A stretch of 64,000 nt of DNA, taken from assembly GCA_039931065.1 (NCBI GenBank), contig JBDTSP010000014.1:61483-125482 (forward strand). The letters are read 5' to 3'. Shown here piece by piece: positions 37,108 to 45,224 of this stretch. The DNA is from CADEED01 sp039931065. Lineage in GTDB: Bacteria > Pseudomonadota > Gammaproteobacteria > Steroidobacterales > Steroidobacteraceae. Under the pieces are notes generated by a model that was not told where the DNA came from, made no database searches, and was given only the letters and a program-made list of their open reading frames with translations. Every line of letters begins with the position of its first letter. The stretch's first letter is position 1. The position numbers and the translations under genes are program-made.

Positions 37108-39042
37108 TCACGTCACCGGCGCCAGATACACCTTGGCGATATCCACGCGATTGAATTCCTTGCCGTCGGTGGCGCGCAGCGTGAGGTGATGCACGCCTGC
37201 GGGCAAGACGGCTTCGCCAATCTCCACGAACGCGGAATTTCGCGCGACGCCACCATCGGGCACGGCGAACTCGAGGGTCGTTCCGGCGATCTCCAGAGTG
37301 ACGCGCGACGCGCCCATCGGCGCGATCATGCGCGCCGCGAGCCGATAACGGCCGGCATCTTCGACATTTACCAGCCAGTGCACGCTCTCGCGCGCATCCA
37401 GCCAGCCGGCGATCACCGGCGCGCCGGCGGCACTGCCGACACGCAATTGATGGCCCTGCAAGGTCGCCATCTGCGGTGCCAGTGCAATCGTGGTGACGCT
37501 GCCCTTGAGCACGGACTCAGGCGTTGCGTCGAGCTGGAAGCCCGTCAGCTTGAAACCGTAGGCGTATCTGCCCGGGCGCTGCTCCGGCGTGAGCGCAGGC
37601 ACGTCGATGACGAGCTGCCCCTGCGGCCCGACATGGAAGGGCACGGGTTCTGCCCTGCCTAACAACTGCACCTTCCCCGCGGCCGAGCTCTTCGCCACCA
37701 CGGATTCGAGCGTGACCGCGCTGTCAGGCCAGCCGAGCGTGAAGGCGTACACCGCGCTGCCATCCTTCGAACGGGTGTAACGAATGTCTTTCGCGGTGAA
37801 GCCGAAGTCTTCCTTGAAGTGGCCGCCGACTTCGGTCGGGCCCTCACCATAGGTTAGCCACGGACGCGTCGCGAAAATCCCTTCGCCGTTGGTATTCGTC
37901 CACTCCGTCATCTCGGCCAGAAATTTCTCCGCATCGGGATCGAGATCGCCTTCGGGACGCTGCACGACGTTCAACAGCAGGTTGCCGTTTTTGCTCACGA
38001 TGTCGACGAAGAATTTCACGATCTCTTCGGTCGGGCGGTATTTCCAGTTCTCGTTGTAGAACCAGTCGCCGACCGAGGTGTCGGTCTGCCAGGCGCGCGG
38101 GCTCAGTGCCGGCATGCCGCCGCGTTCCACGTCCTGCAGGCAGGCACCGGGATTGAATTCGCCGGAGCCGATCTGCTTGCAGGTGTAGACCGCGTCGGGG
38201 TTCTGATTACGGAAGTGCGCGACGAGACTGCGGCCGGTGATGCCGAACGGAATGCCACCGTCGGTGTACAGGAAATCCGGCTGGTAACTATCTACCAGGT
38301 CGCGCACGCGGTTGAACCACTCGGCATGCCAGGCCGGGTCATTCGCGTACCAGGTCAGTGCGCCGCGGTAGGGTTCGTCGTGCGCCGGATGATAGAGGCG
38401 TGCGTAGCGCGGGTCTGCGCCGTCATACGGGACGCCCGCCTTCGGGCCTGTTGCATCGCTGCCGTGCGCGGGCGAGTACCAGGCGAAACTCGCGCCCAGG
38501 TGTTCCGACACGCCGAAACGCAGCCCCTGTTTCTTCGCCGCCTTCTGCCAGCTGCCGACGATGTCGCGATGCGGTCCCATCTTCACGGCGTTCCAGCTCT
38601 GGAACTTCGAGTTCCACAGATCGAAGTTGTCGTGGTGCACGCCCATGCTGACGAAATAACGCGCGCCGGCCTTCTTGTAGAGCGCCATCAGCCGCTCGGG
38701 GTCGAACTTCTGCGCCTGCCACTGCGGGATGATGTCCTTGAAGCCGTGTTCGCTCGGGTGTCCGTAAGTCTTCAGGTGATGGTCGTAGTCGCGATCGCCC
38801 TGGATATACATCTTGCGCGCGTACCAGTCGCCCTGGCGCGGCACGGCCTGCGGCCCCCAGTGCGCCCAGATGCCGAACTTCGCGTCGCGAAACCATTCCG
38901 GCGCCTGCCATTGATCGAGCGACTGGAGTGTGGGCTTCCACGGACCTTTGGCAATCGCCGGTGCGTCGGCGGCGAAGCCGCCCGTGGCGGCTAACAACCC
39001 TGCGCAGACGGCGACCGCCGCGTGGTAACGGATACGATTCAT
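37108..39042 (-). CDS. GH29 alpha-L-fucosidase, secreted
   Basis: A 644-residue family 29 alpha-L-fucosidase removing terminal fucose from glycans. A signal peptide (AVAVCAGLLAATGGFAA) is followed by the catalytic barrel with FGIWAHWGPQAVP, the MGVHHDNFDLWNS motif and the nucleophile Asp261 in LYTDGGIPF. The C-terminal ~130 residues form a beta-sandwich resembling CBM6/35 carbohydrate-binding modules. I chose the ATG at 39042, which has a CGGGGG site; a TTG at 39060 is the longer alternative. It lies between the lyase-like gene and the GH2 gene on one transcript, suggesting attack on fucosylated and galactosylated plant or algal side chains. Confidence 0.9.
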   Translation of the reverse strand: MNRIRYHAAVAVCAGLLAATGGFAADAPAIAKGPWKPTLQSLDQWQAPEWFRDAKFGIWAHWGPQAVPRQGDWYARKMYIQGDRDYDHHLKTYGHPSEHGFKDIIPQWQAQKFDPERLMALYKKAGARYFVSMGVHHDNFDLWNSKFQSWNAVKMGPHRDIVGSWQKAAKKQGLRFGVSEHLGASFAWYSPAHGSDATGPKAGVPYDGADPRYARLYHPAHDEPYRGALTWYANDPAWHAEWFNRVRDLVDSYQPDFLYTDGGIPFGITGRSLVAHFRNQNPDAVYTCKQIGSGEFNPGACLQDVERGGMPALSPRAWQTDTSVGDWFYNENWKYRPTEEIVKFFVDIVSKNGNLLLNVVQRPEGDLDPDAEKFLAEMTEWTNTNGEGIFATRPWLTYGEGPTEVGGHFKEDFGFTAKDIRYTRSKDGSAVYAFTLGWPDSAVTLESVVAKSSAAGKVQLLGRAEPVPFHVGPQGQLVIDVPALTPEQRPGRYAYGFKLTGFQLDATPESVLKGSVTTIALAPQMATLQGHQLRVGSAAGAPVIAGWLDARESVHWLVNVEDAGRYRLAARMIAPMGASRVTLEIAGTTLEFAVPDGGVARNSAFVEIGEAVLPAGVHHLTLRATDGKEFNRVDIAKVYLAPVT

Positions 39043-39088
39043 CGTTTTCCCCCGTGACAACCGGCGTCGAGAGTATCAACCCCGCACG

Positions 39089-41824
39089 CTATTTGCGGGT
39101 GTAAGCGAGGCACGCGATGGCCGCGATGCCCCATTGCGCCGTGGCATTGCTCGAGCCGCCGGGTAACTCGTCGACGGCGTTCATGACCGCGGGCGCCTCG
39201 ATGCGAATCGTCGCGAACGGCTGGCGGGGCGAATATCCCGCGCGACCTGCGTCGAATTCCTGCCAGGCGCGCGCCGCCAGGGCGGCATCCTTCTTGCGAT
39301 ACGCGGCGAAGGCCGTGAGCCGCGAATGCCCCTGCTGCAGATTCAGGGCCCCCAGGCTCTCTCCCAACGCCTTTTTCTGAGCGTCTTCGGAGGCGTTGTA
39401 CAACTCGCAGTACTGCAGCCAGGCGTTTTCGAATTCGGGCACATTCAGGAGCTCGATGAGTTCGGCGCAGACCTCGGGCAGACCGAATGCCGCCGACAGA
39501 TGCGATACGCTGAGCTTCGAGTCCTTCGAAATGTCGAACGCACCCGTGATGAGGTTCATGCGTTCACCGCCCGTGAAGAAGCCGCGCGGCTGCGCGCCGA
39601 TGGTGCGCATGCTGGCGAGCAGTCGATCGCGCATCTGCGGATTTCGCGTGCGTTCCCACTCGGTGAGCCAGGCGCCCGCGAGCGAGCCCCAGTCCGTGCC
39701 GAAACCGAGATACGCGAAGTCGCCGTCGGGATCCACGTGTTCGCGCGCCATGGCGCTCGCCAGTTTGCGGCCCGGCTGGATCGTCCGCAGCGCGCGTCCA
39801 GCCTCGATCTGTTCGCGCATGAGATCGCCGACGCGTTCGTCGGCGGTCAGGTAGTAGTAGTAGCGCCGATTCAGGGCCGTGCTGATCCGCAGTTGTTTGG
39901 CGCTGCAGCCCCAGTGCATCACGTTGTGGCGCGAGCCGAGCGGGGCGAACCTGCCCAGGTGATGGACGTCCACCTCGCCGGTGTGGCGCGTCATCGCCTC
40001 GGCGAAACGGAACACGTCGGCGCGGCCGCTGCGCAGGTAATACAGCCACAGCCAGATGTCGGTAGATAGTTCGGAGTTGTCCCAGGCGAAACCGCCGACA
40101 TCGTATTTCCACTCGTGTCGGTCGAAGTCATAACTGTGCATGACGTCGCCGTAGTTCCAGAAGCCGTACCAGCTGCGCTGCTCCTGCTGGCCGCGATAGA
40201 AGTCGAACAGGAAGGTCATGTGTTGCTCGACCTGCGCGTGTTCGGGCGGCGTCTGCGATGGCAGGGAGAACCCGTGGCCGAACACGCCGGACTCGACACT
40301 CGTCTGCGGCGTCGGGGTCATGACTGCGGGTTTTGCCAGCGCCGCCGCGAGCTCCACGCACAGCGCGCGTGCCGGCGTCGCCGGCAGAATCCACAACATC
40401 ATCTCGCTGGTGCGCGCCACGCCTTTCGGCGTGCCGAAGCCCGGCTCGTAGTCCTCGTAGGTGATCTCGAGGCCGCCCTTGTACTGTTTCTCGTACGTGT
40501 CCTGACCAAGACCATCGTGATAGAAGCGCAGATCCATCGGTGCGACGTCCGGTGCCCACACCCACATCGTCACCGTCGCCACGTTTTCGTGTGCCTGGCG
40601 GATGTCGAGCTGCGCGGGATGGCTCTGCCAGAAATTGCGGATGCCAAATGCGACGGCACCACTCGGGCCACCGAGCACCCCGAGACCGCTGGCACGCCGG
40701 CCGCGGCTCGAGTCGAGCCAAGCGTGGCCATCGGCCGTGCGTTTGCGGATCGTGAAGGAGTCGGCGTTCGGCTGCAGCAGCGTCCAGTCGCCGAACGCCG
40801 GGATGTATTCCAGTAGTTTGTCGACGCTGGGCGAGATCGCGGGCGCCGCGATGCCCGCCAGCTGCGCGTCGCGCGCCGGTTTTCCGGAGTCGCGTCGCAG
40901 GCCGGTGAGGCCGCGTACCGCTTCGGCGAACAGGCCCTCGTTCTCGGCGACGAAACGGATGTGCCGATCGTGCAGCGGGTCGCTGAGTGGCACCGAAAAG
41001 CGCAGGCCTATGCCGCGGATGAAATCGCGGTCTTCGTCGCCGTCGAACACGATCGTGTGCAGGACCCGCAACGCCTCGCCACCCGCATAGAAATAGAAGC
41101 GCAGCGTGAACGGCAGCCACTGGCGCTGACCGTGCGCATGTTTGCCTTCGACTTTCACGACCGCGCGTAATGGGCCGTTCTGCTCGAGCGTCACCTTCTC
41201 GATCGCGCTCTCGAAACTCTCCTGTGTCACGACGGCGCCGTCAGTCGATGCGCCGCGATCCTGGCGCAGCAACACGAGTTTTCCGTCACGCAGGGTTTCA
41301 CGGCCGGCGCGGTTGATGGCGCCGATGATATTCGTGCCGCTGCGGTTCAATCGGCAGGCGAACTTGCCGGTGTCGATCTCGATGGCCGCGTCACTCTCGG
41401 TGACCTTGAGAATTGCAGCGTGTTTTGGCGTGCCTTTCTGCGCGACGACTTCGAAGGGCCCATCGCCGACCTCAGTACCCGGCGGTAGCGCATGCGCGGT
41501 CCACTTGAGGGAGCCATCCGGCCAATACGCCAGCGGCCAACTCTGCAACGGCGTGAGTTTGTTAGCCGTCGACGACCGCAACGCGAAACTCTCGTCCTGG
41601 CGCTGCTGGCCGCGCGGCCACGGGGTTCCCCAGGTCACGCCCTGCGGGATGGACGGCGCGTGATCGTCCAGCCAATGCAGCCAGTTTCCGGCTGAGGGGT
41701 TGCCCTGTGGTTGCAGAGCAGGGGTCGCTTTTTCCTGCGCGGCCTGGGCCGCAAGCACCGGCAGCGTTGCCGAGGTAGCCGCGCTGTTGGAAATGAACTG
41801 CCGCCGAGAGATTCGCTTGCTCAT
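39089..41824 (-). CDS. Exo-rhamnogalacturonan-lyase-like protein (PcRGLX/YetA family), Tat-exported
   Basis: A 911-residue protein with a twin-arginine signal (SRRQFISN followed by an Ala-rich segment). The N-terminal beta domain shows GTPWPRGQ and WPDGSLKWTAHA, features I associate with the PcRGLX/YetA family, whose fungal member is an exo-rhamnogalacturonan lyase. A long alpha-helical (alpha/alpha-toroid-like) second half contains WYGFWNYGDVMHSYD and HWGCSAKQLR. I chose the ATG at 41824 because the Tat motif starts there; the frame is open further upstream. It is first of the three-gene glycan operon. Lyase activity is inferred from family resemblance only. Confidence 0.68.
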   Translation of the reverse strand: MSKRISRRQFISNSAATSATLPVLAAQAAQEKATPALQPQGNPSAGNWLHWLDDHAPSIPQGVTWGTPWPRGQQRQDESFALRSSTANKLTPLQSWPLAYWPDGSLKWTAHALPPGTEVGDGPFEVVAQKGTPKHAAILKVTESDAAIEIDTGKFACRLNRSGTNIIGAINRAGRETLRDGKLVLLRQDRGASTDGAVVTQESFESAIEKVTLEQNGPLRAVVKVEGKHAHGQRQWLPFTLRFYFYAGGEALRVLHTIVFDGDEDRDFIRGIGLRFSVPLSDPLHDRHIRFVAENEGLFAEAVRGLTGLRRDSGKPARDAQLAGIAAPAISPSVDKLLEYIPAFGDWTLLQPNADSFTIRKRTADGHAWLDSSRGRRASGLGVLGGPSGAVAFGIRNFWQSHPAQLDIRQAHENVATVTMWVWAPDVAPMDLRFYHDGLGQDTYEKQYKGGLEITYEDYEPGFGTPKGVARTSEMMLWILPATPARALCVELAAALAKPAVMTPTPQTSVESGVFGHGFSLPSQTPPEHAQVEQHMTFLFDFYRGQQEQRSWYGFWNYGDVMHSYDFDRHEWKYDVGGFAWDNSELSTDIWLWLYYLRSGRADVFRFAEAMTRHTGEVDVHHLGRFAPLGSRHNVMHWGCSAKQLRISTALNRRYYYYLTADERVGDLMREQIEAGRALRTIQPGRKLASAMAREHVDPDGDFAYLGFGTDWGSLAGAWLTEWERTRNPQMRDRLLASMRTIGAQPRGFFTGGERMNLITGAFDISKDSKLSVSHLSAAFGLPEVCAELIELLNVPEFENAWLQYCELYNASEDAQKKALGESLGALNLQQGHSRLTAFAAYRKKDAALAARAWQEFDAGRAGYSPRQPFATIRIEAPAVMNAVDELPGGSSNATAQWGIAAIACLAYTRK

Positions 41825-42016
41825 CGTGACGCCCGCTGATTGAACGTGCGCGATTGTGATCGAAAACGACCTTGGGTGTGCGGCAGAGCGAAATGGCCAT
41901 ATGTCAAATGGCGGGCGGCGTTTAACACTTGAGTAGATCGCGAGCCGCATCACGTCGAGTGGGGCTGGATTCTGTAACCCTCCCGGTTCGGAAAGCACTT
42001 CGAGTTAAAGCAGGGA

Positions 42017-43285
42017 ATGGACCAGCACCTGTCCACATTGGCCACATCTTCGATGGATACGGGCCAGACCACTATTCGTGCGTCTGTGCTCAACGAGCAG
42101 GTCATCGAAGTCGCGCCGGGCTGGGTTGCCAACCTGGAGCAGGCGCTGCCGCACGCTCGTTATCGCGCCATTGCGCTGTACGACGCTCGTGGCGAAGTGC
42201 TGCACTGCACCTCGACCGATTTCGGCATCGAATTCCGCCAGGCGTTGAACGACGCGCTGGACGCCTTCGTTCTCGGCGCGGCGCGCGAGTCGCGTTTCCT
42301 GCGCGGCGAGGGCACCCGCGCAGCCGTCATGCTTGCTTTGCGCGACCTCACCTCGGCACTGCAGGGCGTATGCCTGCTGGTCGTTGAGGATTCACCGCTC
42401 GAAGACGAGGACCCCGCCGCGCGCTTCCTGACCCCCGCGGTGCAGACGATCCTGGCCGATGTCGCCTCCGAGGTCGCGCAGACCCTGCACGCGATGCCGC
42501 GTGCCAGACCCACCAAACCGAAGCCGCCGGTGCCGCTGCCGCTCGAAGCCGTGTACGCACAGATTCGCCAGCAGGAAGTCGTGTTGCGCGTGCAGCAGCT
42601 CGTGCGCCTGCGCAAGGCCGAAGGTGTGCGCAGATTCGAAGTGCTGCTGCGGCACATGGTAGACGGCGAAGAGACCTCGCCCGAGCGCGTGATGCAAACG
42701 GCTGCCAATCACGGACTTGCCTCGATGATCGACCGCCGCGTGATCGGCGAACTCATCGCCTGGCTGCATCGCAATCCGTCGGTATGGAAGAAAGATCCGC
42801 CTTCGTTCTCGGTGAATCTCTCCGACGCCGCCGTGATCGAACCGCACTTCATCAGTTTCGTGGAAAGCTGCCTGCACAAGGCGGCGCTGCCGCCAGGACT
42901 GATCGGCGTGGAATTCTCCGAAAGGGTCTGCCTGACGCACACCGAACAGGTGGTGCGGGCGCTCGACGTGTTCGCGCGTATCGGCGTCCCGGTCGCGATC
43001 GATGACTTCAACGTGGTCGGAGCCGGAATGCCGATCCTCGATCACTCCGCGGTGCGATTGCTGAAAATCGACGCCGACCTCACCACCAACGCGCTTCAGC
43101 ACCGGCTCACTCAGGCCCGCGTCGTCGGCCTGGTGCAGACCGCGAAAGTGATGGGATTGCAGACCGTCGCGAAGCGTGTGCTGGGCGGCGACCACAGCAA
43201 CTGGCTCACCGCGCTCGGGGTCGATTTCGTGCAGAGCTTCGAAGCATCGCCGCCGGTCGCGCTCGATAGCCTGCTGAGCGTCTGA
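42017..43285 (+). CDS. EAL-domain protein, probably catalytically inactive
   Basis: A 422-residue cytoplasmic protein with a ~170-residue N-terminal sensor-like region of unknown fold and a C-terminal EAL domain. Active EAL enzymes hydrolyse cyclic di-GMP. Here Glu208 (FEVLLR), Asn267, Glu299, Asp329-Asp330 (AIDDF) and Lys350 are present, but the conserved AEGVE loop reads AKRVL at 385-389, so both loop glutamates are lost. That predicts a non-catalytic c-di-GMP sensor or partner-binding protein. It converges on a PilZ gene across a hairpin and lies near the pilin operon, so a role in surface behaviour is plausible. A second ATG at 42053 is possible. Confidence 0.82.
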   Translation: MDQHLSTLATSSMDTGQTTIRASVLNEQVIEVAPGWVANLEQALPHARYRAIALYDARGEVLHCTSTDFGIEFRQALNDALDAFVLGAARESRFLRGEGTRAAVMLALRDLTSALQGVCLLVVEDSPLEDEDPAARFLTPAVQTILADVASEVAQTLHAMPRARPTKPKPPVPLPLEAVYAQIRQQEVVLRVQQLVRLRKAEGVRRFEVLLRHMVDGEETSPERVMQTAANHGLASMIDRRVIGELIAWLHRNPSVWKKDPPSFSVNLSDAAVIEPHFISFVESCLHKAALPPGLIGVEFSERVCLTHTEQVVRALDVFARIGVPVAIDDFNVVGAGMPILDHSAVRLLKIDADLTTNALQHRLTQARVVGLVQTAKVMGLQTVAKRVLGGDHSNWLTALGVDFVQSFEASPPVALDSLLSV

Positions 43286-43308
43286 AATTCCCAGGCGCTG
43301 CGCACCAC

Positions 43309-43342
43309 AACGGAAAACGCCGGCGAAGCGCCGGCGTCCGTT
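43309..43342. terminator. Bidirectional hairpin between the EAL and PilZ genes
   Basis: ACGCCGGCG (43317-43325), a 3-base loop and CGCCGGCGT (43329-43337) form a perfect 9-base stem, extended outside by AACGG and CCGTT. On the minus strand the inner stem is followed by TTTT, so it fits best as the pilZ terminator and can serve both convergent genes. Confidence 0.7.
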
Positions 43343-43367
43343 AAACCAACAAATGAAAAGCCCTTGC

Positions 43368-43676
43368 TTAGCGGGCGGTGTATGCGTCCATCATGAGGCC
43401 GGTGCCGCCGCGCGACACGTGGGCAACCACCGCGGTTCGACGATGTAGTTTGGTCACCGCGCCCAGGTTGATGGCGAAAGCGAGTTCGACCTGCTGACCT
43501 TTTCGAAGTCCCAGGTTGGTGGTTTCCACGAACACACCGGTAGCGGATAGATTCATCGCGCGGCACAGTTTTTTGCGGCCGGTCGGCGTCGTAATGTAGA
43601 CCGTGGTCCGCGCACGATGTCTCGTGTGCAACCGGCGCTCCACCGACTGAATCCCCGCTGTCGTCGTTTTGCTCAT
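43368..43676 (-). CDS. PilZ-domain c-di-GMP-binding protein
   Basis: A 102-residue single PilZ domain. The c-di-GMP switch motif RxxxR is present as RRLHTRHR (residues ~14-21), and the second motif reads NLSATG in place of the usual DxSxxG, within AMNLSATGVFVET. It then has LRKGQQVELAF and a late AHVSRGGTGL strand. It probably binds c-di-GMP and passes the signal to a partner. AGAGGAGAG precedes the ATG. Its neighbours are a degenerate EAL protein and the pilin operon, so control of type IV pili or of polysaccharide output is a reasonable guess. Confidence 0.85.
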   Translation of the reverse strand: MSKTTTAGIQSVERRLHTRHRARTTVYITTPTGRKKLCRAMNLSATGVFVETTNLGLRKGQQVELAFAINLGAVTKLHRRTAVVAHVSRGGTGLMMDAYTAR

Positions 43677-43769
43677 CAGGCTCTCCTCTGCGGATTATTG
43701 CCTTGCAAGAGGGGCGATTGATCGGAACTCAACTTAATGGGTTTCACGAAGAATTTCACGTCTTCAGGT

Positions 43770-44732
43770 TTATGGCTCCGATCGGGTCGCGTCTGCCACC
43801 TTGAGCCGTATGAAGACCGGACAGTGATCCGACAACTTGCGCCGCTGGGCGTCCCGGGGTCGGTAAATGGCGCGTCCGAAGGAGTTTTCGACCAGTCCGC
43901 GAGCCATCTGCCGGCCGAGGAGGATGTAGTCGATGAAGCCGCTGAACGTCTGGGAGGGCATGCAGTTTTCAAAAGTTTGTCCCGCCGCCGTGTTGACAAG
44001 GTCGGCTCCGGGCGGTTCGGCGTCATCGATATCCCCCCACAACGACATTCCGGCCGGTTCCTGCCGTAGATCCCGGTTGAAATCGCCTAACACGGCGAAG
44101 GGCTTATGTTCCGCCGCACGGGCGTCGATCCAGCGCTCGAGCGCCGGCAGCTGGCGATTGAGCTCGACGCAGCTGGGTTTTGTCGAATCGAGTGGGCCGC
44201 GTGCGCAGCCCGACTTGAGGTGAACGGACAGCAGCGTCAGCTCCTGGGGTGTACCGGGAAACACACGCAGCTCGACGCCACGGCGAACGTCGTCGTTCAG
44301 AGAAAGGTCGATTACGTCCGCCCCGCAGGCGAAGGGAAGGCCTCGACGAATCGCGAAGCCATTGTTCTGCACGGCCACGCGGCCCGAGAAGCAGAACTGG
44401 TAGTCCGGAAAGATCAGCTTGGCCGCGGCCGCGCCATCGACTTCCTGAAGAGACACGATGTCGGCGTTCAGGAACCGCGCATGTTTTCGCATTGCCGCGA
44501 TGTCTTCGCCGCTGCGGCCGAGTTCATGCGCGACATCGCAGGGGATCGCTCGGCGCGCACCATCGCGTTGCGCATCGCGGGGGGTGCACGCCGGCGTCAA
44601 GGCCCGAACCGTCTCGGGCGCCATGAACCACTCGAGGTTCCAGGTCGCGATCTTGAGTTCGGCGGGGGAAGCGAGTGAGCTGTTCGCCGCGAAACAAGAT
44701 GCCAGGCAAAAAAAAGTGGCGCGCATTTTCAT
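43770..44732 (-). CDS. Endonuclease/exonuclease/phosphatase-family protein, secreted
   Basis: A 320-residue EEP-fold hydrolase (DNase I / inositol phosphatase superfamily). Motifs in order: ATWNLEWF, SLQEVDG (metal Glu), LLSVHLKSGC, LGDFNRD and the C-terminal SDHCPVF with the catalytic Asp-His. An N-terminal signal (RATFFCLASCFAANSSLA) predicts export. Substrate is unknown; nuclease or phosphodiester hydrolase is most likely. Three in-frame starts exist (GTG 44741, ATG 44732, ATG 44726), all inside the terminator hairpin of the upstream pilin operon, and the terminator T-run encodes Phe-Phe of the signal peptide. I chose the ATG at 44732. Confidence 0.85.
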   Translation of the reverse strand: MKMRATFFCLASCFAANSSLASPAELKIATWNLEWFMAPETVRALTPACTPRDAQRDGARRAIPCDVAHELGRSGEDIAAMRKHARFLNADIVSLQEVDGAAAAKLIFPDYQFCFSGRVAVQNNGFAIRRGLPFACGADVIDLSLNDDVRRGVELRVFPGTPQELTLLSVHLKSGCARGPLDSTKPSCVELNRQLPALERWIDARAAEHKPFAVLGDFNRDLRQEPAGMSLWGDIDDAEPPGADLVNTAAGQTFENCMPSQTFSGFIDYILLGRQMARGLVENSFGRAIYRPRDAQRRKLSDHCPVFIRLKVADATRSEP

Positions 44733-44741
44733 GCGCGCCAC
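44708..44741 (-). terminator. Rho-independent terminator of the pilin operon
   Basis: On the minus strand GTGGCGCGCAT, a GAAA tetraloop and ATGCGCGCCAC form a perfect 11-base stem followed by eight T. It lies 15 bases after the pilE stop and overlaps the start of the EEP gene. Confidence 0.92.
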
Positions 44742-44756
44742 TATCTCACGTCTTGA

Positions 44757-45224
44757 TTATTTCCAGCAGATCTCGGGGGTCTTGGTGCCAGATATGCCGC
44801 GCACTCCGCGTTCGTTGATGGTGAAGTTCTTGCAGTCCGCATCGTCGGACTGACCGAGCTTGGGAGTCGCCGTGGCGGTGTAGGTCTGCCCGTCGGCGGC
44901 AAAAGTCGAGACCGTAATGTCGTACTTCTGTGTTTCGCTTGTTGCCAGCAGGCCAAGCCCCGGTGGATTTGCCGTGACCGCGCCAGTCACGTCGTTGGTG
45001 TAGGCATTCATCTGCAGATAGCGCTTTTCCTGCGCGGTCTGTAACTGCAGCAACGCGATTTTCGCTTCCGATCGTTGCGATCGCAGCATGTACCGGCGGT
45101 AACTGGGCACCGCAATCGTGGTCATGATGCCGATCACGAAAACCACGACCATCAGTTCGATCAACGACACGCCGTGCATTCCGCGGCGCGGTCGCGGGGC
45201 GAGCATCGAGTGGAAAGTAGTCAT
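44757..45224 (-). CDS. pilE: Type IV pilin-like protein PilE
   Basis: A 155-residue prepilin with a long leader ending in Gly and the class III cleavage site MHG/VSLIELMVVV, including the invariant Glu5 of mature pilins. The hydrophobic N-terminal helix is followed by a globular head; two C-terminal cysteines (DADC and EIC) fit the disulfide-bounded D-region. It is a minor pilin of the PilE type at the end of the fimT-pilV-pilW-pilX-pilY1 operon. Its ATG directly follows the pilY1 TAA with no spacer, and it is followed by a strong terminator. Confidence 0.9.
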   Translation of the reverse strand: MTTFHSMLAPRPRRGMHGVSLIELMVVVFVIGIMTTIAVPSYRRYMLRSQRSEAKIALLQLQTAQEKRYLQMNAYTNDVTGAVTANPPGLGLLATSETQKYDITVSTFAADGQTYTATATPKLGQSDDADCKNFTINERGVRGISGTKTPEICWK

